Of a stretch of 12,092 nucleotides of DNA, positions 1 to 7,769 are shown in pieces. Each line of letters begins with the position of its first letter. The stretch's first letter is position 1. The notes below the pieces were generated by a model, which was given only the letters and a program-made list of their open reading frames with translations, was not told the origin of the DNA and did not search any database. Origin of the DNA: CAVYPR01 sp052145775 (GTDB lineage Bacteria > Actinomycetota > Acidimicrobiia > Acidimicrobiales > RAAP-2); the NCBI GenBank assembly GCA_052145775.1, contig JBKQNY010000001.1:1-12092 (forward strand). Reading direction: 5' to 3'. The translations under genes and the position numbers were made by a program.

Positions 1-87
1 GGTCCAAGGTGCTTTCGGAGTGAAAGTTTGCAATTTGTTGGGATGCAGTTCCTAAAGGGCCCACCTGGGTGGTAGAACCCCAGGTCA
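1..87. other. Non-coding lead-in with inverted repeat next to the tRNA
   Basis: I see no coding sequence here. The first 60 bases are more AT-rich than the rest of the window and probably carry the tRNA promoter. TTGCAA at 28-33 could be a -35 box, but no clear -10 sits at the right distance. A perfect 7-bp inverted repeat, ACCTGGG at 63-69 and CCCAGGT at 79-85 with a 9-nt loop, ends two bases before the tRNA. It has no T-run, so it could be an upstream terminator, a processing signal or chance. Confidence 0.35.
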
Positions 88-160
88 GCCCCCGTAGCTC
101 AGGGGATAGAGCATCGGTTTCCTAAACCGTGTGCGCAGGTTCGAATCCTGCCGGGGGCGC
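88..160 (+). tRNA. tRNA-Arg (anticodon CCU)
   Basis: The sequence folds into a full cloverleaf. The acceptor stem pairs 88-94 (GCCCCCG) with 152-158 (CGGGGGC). The D stem pairs 97-100 (GCTC) with 109-112 (GAGC). The anticodon stem is 114-118 with 126-130, its first pair being a T-T mismatch, and the 7-nt loop TTCCTAA at 119-125 puts anticodon CCT at 121-123. The T stem pairs 135-139 with 147-151 around TTCGAAT. The discriminator is G159. The 3' CCA is not encoded. This tRNA reads AGG codons, which are rare in such GC-rich genomes. tRNA genes are common integration targets, and the decayed region downstream fits that, but I found no second copy of the tRNA 3' end. Confidence 0.96.
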
Positions 161-244
161 AAAATGGGCCACCCATCGAGTAATCGCTGGCTCGTCCGGT
201 AATTCGCAATGGTCATTGGTCGTCACTGTGACTGCGACGTATCG

Positions 245-280
245 GCACCCCGGCTCGGTCCGTGGACCGAGTCGGGGTGC
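245..280 (+). terminator. Long GC-rich hairpin downstream of the tRNA
   Basis: Positions 245-261 pair with 264-280 over 17 base pairs, including one G-T pair (253 with 272), around a tiny GT loop. The wobble pair is allowed in plus-strand RNA but becomes a C-A mismatch in minus-strand RNA, so the structure favours plus-strand transcripts, that is, the tRNA transcript. There is no T-run after it, which is common for actinobacterial terminators. It also lies just past the 3' end of the minus-strand lactonase remnant, so it may once have served both. Confidence 0.6.
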
Positions 281-308
281 TCGAGGCGTGGCGGGAGGAG
301 ATCTCCGG

Positions 309-652
309 TTACCAACTGACGGCGATGCCCTCGCTGCCAATTGGCAGGTTGCAGACGGTCTCGATCGGAGAGAGCGTGCCGCTCGGGCTGACGGCGAAGG
401 CGTCGAACGCTCCTGAACCCCCACTCTCCACGTAGAGGAACTTCCCGTCGGGCGACACCGCGGCATCGGTCGTCCCTGGGTGAGTCGTTGCCGCCACCGC
501 CTGGTCGAGGGTGGGGCCCCCGCCGAGTTGACGGTGAATGAGCTCAGCGTGCCGCTGCCGGCGCTTGACCCAAAGAAGGTGCCGTTCACGTCGGCGATCC
601 AGCAGAGGGCCACATCACTCGACCTGACAAACACGAACCCAACGGTGCCCTC
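309..652 (-). pseudogene. Lactonase-like beta-propeller remnant (C-terminal, frameshifted)
   Basis: Read on the minus strand, this encodes about 115 residues resembling the last two blades of the 6-phosphogluconolactonase-type beta-propeller family. Visible blade features are ALCWIADVNGTFF, GSGTLSSF, SPDGKFLYVESG, SPSGTLSPIE and a final LPIGSEGIAVSW before TAA at 309-311. The reading frame breaks near 513-521, in the run of four G and five C: the part read first (about 652-525) and the part ending at 309 are in different frames. Intact relatives are roughly 350-400 residues, so more than two thirds is missing. Homology stops near 650, where an unrelated anti-sigma-factor fragment begins on the other strand. 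The frameshift could be a sequencing error, but the missing 5' end could not be explained that way. Family assignment is by motif resemblance. Confidence 0.7.
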
Positions 653-658
653 AATCGG

Positions 659-835
659 CGCGACCGGCGCCGCCTGGAACGCTATCTGGCGGCCTGCGAC
701 GGATGTGACGCCTACCTGGCTCAGCTGCGGGAGACGATCGCCGCCTCGGGAACCGTGGAGCCCGAGGCCCTCGACCCCGAGGTGGTCGACGGCCTGGTCG
801 ACCTTTTCCGCCGCTACCACGACGACGAGGGCTGA
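659..835 (+). pseudogene. zf-HC2 anti-sigma factor remnant (C-terminal part)
   Basis: The plus-strand frame ending in TGA at 833-835 reads RRLERYLAACDGCDAYLAQL and continues for 38 more residues to YHDDEG. The CxxC within LAACDGCDAYL, followed by an amphipathic helix, matches the second half of small zinc-finger (zf-HC2) anti-sigma factors, which hold ECF sigma factors inactive at the membrane or in the cytoplasm. The usual N-terminal histidine and first cysteine of the zinc site are absent. Upstream the frame is open only to a TGA at 566-568, has no ATG or GTG start, and is simply the complement of the lactonase remnant. No sigma-factor gene is next to it. I therefore read it as a 5'-truncated gene rather than a functional regulator. 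Confidence 0.7.
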
Positions 836-846
836 GGTCTGTGACG

Positions 847-862
847 GCCGCGGCAACGCGGC
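847..862 (+). terminator. GNRA-tetraloop hairpin after the anti-sigma remnant
   Basis: GCCGCG (847-852) pairs perfectly with CGCGGC (857-862) around the stable tetraloop GCAA. It begins 11 bases after the remnant's stop codon, the expected place for a terminator of that gene. No T-run follows. The flanks also repeat GTGACG (841-846 and 864-869). Confidence 0.45.
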
Positions 863-898
863 TGTGACGTGGGGTCCTCCGGGCAGGGTGCTCTCAAA

Positions 899-910
899 TG
901 ACCCAGGTCA
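899..910. promoter_or_regulatory. Palindrome TGACC-CA-GGTCA upstream of the SCO fusion gene
   Basis: A 5-2-5 perfect dyad in the intergenic region, about 65-75 bases upstream of the start site predicted from the -10 box at 962-967. Size and placement suit an operator for a dimeric activator. There is no second copy to support a consensus, so the assignment is tentative. Confidence 0.3.
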
Positions 911-940
911 CACGCCCATTCCAGGTTCTTCCCTCGATTT

Positions 941-967
941 CTACGCCGCGTAGAGATCTGCTACCTT
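941..967 (+). promoter_or_regulatory. Possible promoter of the SCO fusion operon
   Basis: TACCTT at 962-967 fits the actinobacterial TANNNT -10 pattern and predicts a start site near 974. No good -35 is present. Instead a dyad, CTACG (941-945) and CGTAG (949-953), covers the spacer/-35 area and could be a repressor site. The surroundings (936-967) are locally AT-richer than the genes on either side. Confidence 0.3.
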
Positions 968-1014
968 CACGGCCAATGTCGAGGTCCCGCCTCCGCTCCG
1001 GTACGGGCTGAGCC

Positions 1015-2850
1015 GTGGGAGGAATGAGCCGCTCGCTGGGCGGCAACAACCCGACGATCATCTCCGCGTTCCACACCGCACTGCTCCATCAGCTGCTGGG
1101 GTTGGCGCTGGTGGCCGTGGTCCTGGCGGTGGCTTGGAACTTCCTGCGCAGCGCCCAGTACAGGCGGGCCGTGGCCGAGGGTCGGTCGACGGTGACCGCG
1201 GACCCCCTTGACCCCGGACCTGAGGCCCTCGGCCGGCGAATTCTGCGCATCGGTTTCGGGATCCTGTGGGTCTTCGACGGCCTCCTTCAGGCGCAGTCGG
1301 GAATGGTGCTGGGCATGCCCAAGACAGTGCTGCGGCCGGCGGCCACAGGGTCGCCCGGCTGGGTGCACAGTGCCGTCGGCGTCGCTGTGACCACCTGGTC
1401 CAACCATCCCGTCCAGGCGGCGGCCTCGGCGGTCTGGATCCAGCTGGGGATCGGCCTGTTCCTGCTGGTGGCCCCGCGTGGCAGGTGGTCGCGCGTGGCC
1501 GGCCTAGTGAGCGCGGTATGGGCGCTCGTGGTCTGGGTCTTCGGGGAAGCTTTCGGTGCGGTCTTCGCCCCCGGGCTGACCGTCGCTTTCGGCGCACCTG
1601 GCGCTGCCATCTTCTACGTCGTCGCCGGCGGTCTGGTGGCACTACCCGATCGTGCCTGGCGGAGCCGCCTGCTCGGAAGGGCGTTCACCGCCGGTACTGG
1701 CGCGTTCTTCGTCGGCATGGCGATCCTGCAGGCGTGGCCCGGGCGGGGCTTCTGGCAGGGCAGGATTGGCCACGCCCCGGGGACGCTCAGCGCCATGGTG
1801 TCGCAGATGTCGTCCACGCCGCAACCAGACTTTCTTTCGCGGTGGGTGTCCTCGTTCGCGGCCTTCGACACCGCGCACGGGTGGGGGGTGAACCTCTTCC
1901 TCGTGGCGAGCCTCGCGTTCATCGGTCTGGCGCTGCTGAGCGGCCGCCCACGATTGGTCCTGGCCGGGGTGGGCGTCGCCGTCGTGGTGTGCCTGGCCGA
2001 CTGGGTCCTGGTGGAAGATTTCGGATTCCTGGGCGGAGTGGGCACCGATCCCAATTCGATGGTTCCACTCCTCCTGGTGGTGACGGGATCCGCCGCCGCC
2101 TTACTGCGGCGACCAGCCGAGGCGGTCGTGCCCGTACAGAATCCGGCGGCGTCCGTCCAACCCGCGGAGGGCCCGTGGTGGTATCGGCTGTCTCCGGGCT
2201 ACGCAGGCCGGGTGCTCGCGGCCGTCGCAGCAGTGGTCGTGGTCGGTGTCGGGGCGGTGCCCATGGCTGCCGCGTCGACCGACCCACACGCCGACCCCAT
2301 CATCTCCGAGGCCCTCGACGGTCCCCCCACTCCGTCCGATGCACCGGCACCACCGTTCACGCTCACCGACCAGGATGGTCGGACGGTCACGCTCTCGAGC
2401 TTGCGGGGCAAGGCAGTCGCTCTTACTTTCCTCGACCCGGTGTGCACCTCGGATTGTCCGTTGATCGCCCAGGAGTTCCATCAGGCCGATTCGATGCTCG
2501 GTACAGTTGGGAAGCGAGCCGTGTTCGTTGCCGTCGTGACCAACCCGATCTACAACACCATCGCCGCCACCCGGGCGTTCGATCGGCAGGAGGGCCTGTC
2601 CGGGGTCTCCAACTGGCTCTACCTCACCGGCTCGGTGACCCAGTTGGAGAAGGTGTGGAGCGCGTACGGTGTCGAGGTCCAGGTGACGCCGGCCGGGTCG
2701 ATGGTGGACCACAGCGAGATTGCCTACGTCATCGACGCCAAAGGCCGCACCCGGGCGGTGCTCACTGCCGACCCGGGCACAGGCGGCGCCGACAGCAGCT
2801 CGTTCTCGACGCTCCTTGCCGACGAGCTCCAGAACGCCTCGGGGAGCTGA
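1015..2850 (+). CDS. Polytopic membrane protein fused to a SCO1/SenC redox domain
   Basis: This 611-residue protein has two parts. Residues 20-420 hold about ten hydrophobic segments. The stretch around 74-210 resembles DoxX-like actinobacterial membrane proteins, including FGEAFGAVFAPGLTVAFGAP. After the last membrane segment (about 397-418) comes a thioredoxin-fold SCO1 domain (440-611) with the copper-binding set complete: Cys477 and Cys481 in DPVCTSDCP, and His566 in MVDHSEIAYVID. SCO proteins deliver copper to, or reduce, the CuA site of cytochrome c oxidase on the outer face of the membrane. Free-standing SCO proteins are about 200 residues with one anchor, so the large membrane part is unusual. 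Start choice is uncertain: GTG at 1015 has no clear ribosome-binding site, and ATG at 1024 sits almost directly on GGGAGGA (1017-1023). The secreted-protein gene follows after 3 bp. Confidence 0.85.
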   Translation: MGGMSRSLGGNNPTIISAFHTALLHQLLGLALVAVVLAVAWNFLRSAQYRRAVAEGRSTVTADPLDPGPEALGRRILRIGFGILWVFDGLLQAQSGMVLGMPKTVLRPAATGSPGWVHSAVGVAVTTWSNHPVQAAASAVWIQLGIGLFLLVAPRGRWSRVAGLVSAVWALVVWVFGEAFGAVFAPGLTVAFGAPGAAIFYVVAGGLVALPDRAWRSRLLGRAFTAGTGAFFVGMAILQAWPGRGFWQGRIGHAPGTLSAMVSQMSSTPQPDFLSRWVSSFAAFDTAHGWGVNLFLVASLAFIGLALLSGRPRLVLAGVGVAVVVCLADWVLVEDFGFLGGVGTDPNSMVPLLLVVTGSAAALLRRPAEAVVPVQNPAASVQPAEGPWWYRLSPGYAGRVLAAVAAVVVVGVGAVPMAAASTDPHADPIISEALDGPPTPSDAPAPPFTLTDQDGRTVTLSSLRGKAVALTFLDPVCTSDCPLIAQEFHQADSMLGTVGKRAVFVAVVTNPIYNTIAATRAFDRQEGLSGVSNWLYLTGSVTQLEKVWSAYGVEVQVTPAGSMVDHSEIAYVIDAKGRTRAVLTADPGTGGADSSSFSTLLADELQNASGS

Positions 2851-2853
2851 AGG

Positions 2854-4056
2854 TTGCCGCCACCTCTGCGCCCGTGTCGGGCCAGACGCATCATCTGGCG
2901 GCGCACGTCCGCGTGCAGGGCGGCGGTGGCGGCATCCGCCCTCACCGCGGCAGTCCTGGCTGGGTCGGCACCCTCAGGATCGTCGGCCGCGGCGGTCCCC
3001 CCACCCGCGCCGCTCGCCTCCGCCTTCTCGACAGCCTTGTCGTCGTGGTCCATCGTGGCCATGGGCCGGCTCGATCAGCCCAACAACACGTTCTGGCAAC
3101 TCTTCCACCGCTCGTCACCATCCGCGCCCTGGACGCTGGTCACCCCGCCCGCGGTCGCCGACAACGGAGGGCTTGTGGCTGCCTTCGGCTCGACGCCTGC
3201 GATCACGGTCGGCTTTGAGCCCAGCCAACTGCTGGCCTTCTCGCCCCTGGCTCGATCGACCGACGGCGGCCAAACGTGGTCGCCGTCGGTGCTGCCATTC
3301 GGGCTCTCTGCTGTGCCCGATGCCATCGCCGACGGTGCGGCCGGGGCCACATTTGCCATGGTGCGGAAGGCCGGCGGAACTGTGCTCCTCTCGTCCGCAG
3401 CGCGTGGCGGATGGCGGGCCGTGGTGGGGATCCGGGCGCTGGCAGCATCGCCCGGAGGCCGTTCCTGCCGCTTGGTCCGACTGTCCGCCCTCGCCGATGC
3501 CTCCGGCGAGCCGGTCGTCGGCGGGAGCTGCGCTGCCGGAGGTGAGGTGGGCGTCTTTGACCGCGCCGACGGCACCTGGCGGACCAGCGGGCCGCGCTTG
3601 CCAGGCTCGGCCGCCGCGCTGGCGACCACGGTGCTCCGCCTGGAGAGCGGTGCGACCGGGACAACCGGTCTAGTGGCGGCGGGTGGAGCGAACCCCACCC
3701 TGTTCGCCATGTGGCGGCCTTCTCCGGCGGCGCCGTGGATCTACTCAGCCGGCCTGCGCCCTTCCGGCCGGGTCACGGCGACCGGGTTCGGTCCCGGCGG
3801 GAGCGTGGTGGTGGTGTCCTCGGGAGCGGGCGGGTCCGGCCGGGCTGAGACGGTCGCCGGTCCGCAGGCGTCGTGGTCGGCGTTGCCCCCGCTCCCGAGC
3901 CAGACCGCCGTTGTCAACCTCGACCCGGGAGGGGGGGCCTCCGCCCTGGCCGTGGCCGGCAAGATCCTCACCTCCTTCAAGCTCGACCTGACCGGCGCGC
4001 GCTGGCTGCGACAGAGCTCGGTGTCCGTGCCCATCCAGTACGGGTCGTCGACATAG
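2854..4056 (+). CDS. Secreted protein with Asp-box (BNR-like) motif, function unknown
   Basis: This 400-residue product begins with a basic N-terminus and a hydrophobic, alanine-rich stretch (about 22-48) ending in an AAAVPPP-like region, typical of an exported protein. The mature part is rich in G, A, S, T and W. One clear Asp-box, STDGGQTW (135-142, pattern SxDxGxTW), together with repeated AxW strand-turn patterns, suggests a beta-propeller of the sialidase/BNR type. Catalytic sialidase residues are not evident, so I do not call an enzyme. Two cysteines (205 and 226) could form a disulfide outside the cell. The start is TTG at 2854, preceded by GGGGAG (2841-2846) with a 7-nt gap and lying 3 bp after the SCO fusion stop, so translation is probably coupled. 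A role linked to its SCO partner is inferred from position only. Confidence 0.75.
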   Translation: MPPPLRPCRARRIIWRRTSACRAAVAASALTAAVLAGSAPSGSSAAAVPPPAPLASAFSTALSSWSIVAMGRLDQPNNTFWQLFHRSSPSAPWTLVTPPAVADNGGLVAAFGSTPAITVGFEPSQLLAFSPLARSTDGGQTWSPSVLPFGLSAVPDAIADGAAGATFAMVRKAGGTVLLSSAARGGWRAVVGIRALAASPGGRSCRLVRLSALADASGEPVVGGSCAAGGEVGVFDRADGTWRTSGPRLPGSAAALATTVLRLESGATGTTGLVAAGGANPTLFAMWRPSPAAPWIYSAGLRPSGRVTATGFGPGGSVVVVSSGAGGSGRAETVAGPQASWSALPPLPSQTAVVNLDPGGGASALAVAGKILTSFKLDLTGARWLRQSSVSVPIQYGSST

Positions 4057-4058
4057 GC

Positions 4059-4106
4059 GAGGAGCGGTTCCTCTCTGGCCTTGCCGATCGTCCTGCTGGC
4101 TAGGTT
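4059..4106 (+). promoter_or_regulatory. Weak hairpin and possible acs promoter
   Basis: GAGGA (4059-4063) and TCCTC (4069-4073) form a 5-bp stem just after the stop of the secreted-protein gene, a weak terminator candidate. Beyond it, TAGGTT at 4101-4106 fits TANNNT and would start transcription near 4113, leaving a leader of about 46 nt with a strong ribosome-binding site. TTGCCG at 4081-4086 is only 14 bp from the -10, which is short for a -35. Confidence 0.3.
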
Positions 4107-4158
4107 GGAACGCGCGACGGGCCGCGGTGCCCGCCCGGGGCGAGGAGGATCGACGGAC

Positions 4159-6153
<1,995 letters not shown>

Positions 6154-6172
6154 ACCACGCCGGAGCGTTGCG

Positions 6173-6994
6173 GTGAAGGTCGTGACCCTGGGCACCGGGA
6201 GCCCCCTGCCGGACCCCGAGCGGGCCGGACCGGCGACGCTGGTCCGCACCACGGCCGGGGACCTGCTCTTCGACTGCGGGCGCGGGGTGCTCATGCGGGC
6301 CGCCGGGGCGGGGTCGGCTGCCGCCGCCTTCCGGGCGCTCTTCCTCACCCACCTCCACAGCGACCACGTCACCGACCTCAATGACATCTTCACCACGCGC
6401 TGGGTGACGTCGTTCTCGCCCGATCCATTGCCGGTCTTCGGGCCCGTGGGGACGGCGGGCCTGCTGCGAGCCACCGAGGCCATGCTCGAACCCGACATCG
6501 GGTACCGCCTGGCCAACCACGCCGACCTGACGTGGCGGCCGGCCGCCGAAGTGGCCGAGGTGAAGTGGGGGACCGTCTTCGAAGTGGGCTCGGTCCGGGT
6601 CACCGCCGCCCCCACCGACCACGCGCCGGTGCACCCGACGGTCGGCTACCGCGTCGACGACGGGGACCGCTCGGTGGTGATTGCCGGTGACACCGTGCCG
6701 TGCGGGGGGCTCGATCTCCTGGCCGACGGGGCCGACGTGCTCGTCCAGACCGTGGTCCGCCGCGACCTCATCGAGTCGATCGGTCTGCCGCGGCTGCTCG
6801 ACGTGCTCGACTACCACTCGGCGGTGGACGATGCGGCCCGGACGGCGGCCCGGGGCAGGGTCGGGACTCTCGTCCTCACCCACCTGGTGCCCGCACCCGC
6901 CGCCGGCACCGAGGACGAGTGGGTGGCCCAGGCCGCCGCGCACTTCGCTGGCCAGGTTGTCCTGGCCAGCGACCTGCTCGCCCTCGACGTCTGA
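6173..6994 (+). CDS. Metallo-beta-lactamase-fold hydrolase, RNase Z-like
   Basis: This 273-residue protein has an MBL fold with a probable two-metal site. THLHSDH (59-65) gives His60, His62, Asp64 and His65. TDHAPVHPTVGYR (148-160) offers His150, AGDT gives Asp173, and THL gives His237. The order and the HSAVDDAARTA segment (215-225) resemble tRNase Z and the related arylsulfatase-type enzymes. It lacks a recognisable flexible tRNA-binding arm, and the place where RNase Z has HEAT reads QTVV (192-195), so tRNA 3' processing should not be assumed; phosphodiester, sulfate-ester or lactone hydrolysis are alternatives. Start is GTG at 6173 with GGAG (6162-6165) 7 nt upstream. It lies 19 bp behind acs. 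A weak hairpin (6997-7010) follows the stop. Confidence 0.85.
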   Translation: MKVVTLGTGSPLPDPERAGPATLVRTTAGDLLFDCGRGVLMRAAGAGSAAAAFRALFLTHLHSDHVTDLNDIFTTRWVTSFSPDPLPVFGPVGTAGLLRATEAMLEPDIGYRLANHADLTWRPAAEVAEVKWGTVFEVGSVRVTAAPTDHAPVHPTVGYRVDDGDRSVVIAGDTVPCGGLDLLADGADVLVQTVVRRDLIESIGLPRLLDVLDYHSAVDDAARTAARGRVGTLVLTHLVPAPAAGTEDEWVAQAAAHFAGQVVLASDLLALDV

Positions 6995-7024
6995 CCGGCA
7001 GCCGGTTGCCGACCCTCTGGGCAG

Positions 7025-7036
7025 CGTCACGTGACG
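7025..7036. promoter_or_regulatory. 12-bp palindrome CGTCACGTGACG
   Basis: This is a perfect 12-bp dyad with the core CACGTG. It lies where the -35 box would be for the TATACT -10 at 7049-7054, and no other -35 is visible. A factor bound here could replace or block -35 contacts. The site is 89 bp upstream of the gene at 7126. Confidence 0.45.
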
Positions 7037-7048
7037 TGTGAGGGGTCC

Positions 7049-7054
7049 TATACT
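7049..7054 (+). promoter_or_regulatory. -10 box TATACT for the 7126 gene
   Basis: TATACT matches the sigma-70 consensus TATAAT in five of six positions and sits in the most AT-rich patch of the window (7046-7078). The predicted start site is near 7061, giving a 5' leader of about 65 nt. The leader contains a 5-bp hairpin (7096-7100 with 7106-7110) ahead of the AGGAGG ribosome-binding site. Confidence 0.6.
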
Positions 7055-7078
7055 GTAATTTTGTAAGTACGTAACAAT
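7055..7078 (+). repeat. Three GTAA direct repeats with 8-bp period (putative operator)
   Basis: GTAA occurs at 7055-7058, 7063-7066 and 7071-7074, exactly 8 bp apart, starting directly after the -10 box and spanning the predicted start site. The same stretch contains an imperfect dyad (TTGTAA at 7061-7066 and TAACAA at 7072-7077). Tandem short repeats over a start site are typical operators for ribbon-helix-helix repressors, and the downstream gene appears to encode such a domain. The function is inferred. Confidence 0.45.
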
Positions 7079-7125
7079 CCCCCGGAGGCACGCCAGGCCC
7101 GGCATGGGCCGGTCAGGAGGCAGGG

Positions 7126-7749
7126 ATGAGGACAGCGGGACAGGCACAGGAGCGGGTGGGGCCACGTCGGGGGCGCGGGAGGCCGCGCCGCTGGACCGAC
7201 GAGCGCACCTCGACCGAGCAGCGCCAGCAGATCAGGGCCTGGTTCGCTGGACGGCTCCCCGACGGGTGGTACAGCGGGCCGCCCTCGGTGGCGGTCGACC
7301 ACGACGAGATCCTTGTGGTGGGCGAGCTGGCGGCGGTCGAGCTGGCCGAGGGCGCGACCGACGACGAACGGAGCACGGCGGAGTCGGCCCGGATCGGCGG
7401 CCACCGGGAGGACACCCGTGAGCGGCGGATGCGGATCGCCGAGGAGGCCCAGGCCGCCTTCGGCCGCCGTGTCAGCTGGGGTGCGTCCTGCGGCGCCACC
7501 ACGGTGCACTTCACCACGGCCAGCGTGCCGGTGATGACCAGGCTCCGCATGCCCGAGCGCCTGGTGCTCGACACCCTGGTCGACGCCGGCGTGGCCCGCA
7601 GCCGCAGCGAGGCGCTGGCCTGGTGTGTGAGGCTGGTCGGGGCCAACGAGGACGCCTGGATCTCGGACCTGCGGGACGCCTTCCAGCGAGTCGAGGAGGT
7701 TCGCTCGAGCGGGCCGCGTTCCCCGGGGCGGGCAGACGAGGGCGAGTGA
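7126..7749 (+). CDS. Uncharacterised protein with AT-hook-like and ribbon-helix-helix-like ends
   Basis: This 207-residue protein is not one I can assign to a characterised family. Residues 14-22, RRGRGRPRR, contain the GRP core of an AT-hook, a minor-groove AT-binding motif. Residues 30-115 are mixed and charged (AWFAGRLPDGWYSGPP, then an acidic part and a basic helix). Residues 116-172 end in SVPVMTRLRMPERLVLDTLV and DAGVARSRSEALAWCVRLVG, a pattern of strand, helix, turn and helix very like a ribbon-helix-helix DNA-binding domain. Two cysteines (122, 167) are present without a metal motif. ATG at 7126 follows AGGAGG (7115-7120) with a 5-nt gap. Its promoter carries an unusual repeat operator, suggesting autoregulation. 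It converges on the P450 gene with a 10-bp gap. Sure that it is a gene; DNA binding is inference. Confidence 0.8.
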   Translation: MRTAGQAQERVGPRRGRGRPRRWTDERTSTEQRQQIRAWFAGRLPDGWYSGPPSVAVDHDEILVVGELAAVELAEGATDDERSTAESARIGGHREDTRERRMRIAEEAQAAFGRRVSWGASCGATTVHFTTASVPVMTRLRMPERLVLDTLVDAGVARSRSEALAWCVRLVGANEDAWISDLRDAFQRVEEVRSSGPRSPGRADEGE

Positions 7750-7769
7750 GGTGGGCCGGTCAGGCCACC
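7750..7769. terminator. Hairpin between the converging 7126 gene and P450 gene
   Basis: GGTGG-G-CC (7750-7757) pairs with GGCCACC (7763-7769) as a 7-bp stem with one bulged G and a GGTCA loop. It starts right after the TGA at 7747-7749 and spans the P450 stop codon, so it could end transcripts from both sides. No T-run on either strand. Confidence 0.4.

Noticed and set aside
480..953. 157-codon plus-strand frame over the remnants
   Set aside because: It is out of frame with the anti-sigma fragment, antisense to the lactonase fragment, and has no recognisable motif.
88..1000. Integrated element with att sites at the tRNA
   Set aside because: No integrase and no duplicated tRNA 3' end were found in the window, so only a possible scar can be claimed.
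1266..3218. 650-codon plus-strand open frame overlapping the SCO fusion and secreted-protein genes
   Set aside because: Composition is Arg/Gly/Pro-rich with no domain pattern. It is a shifted-frame shadow of two well-supported genes.
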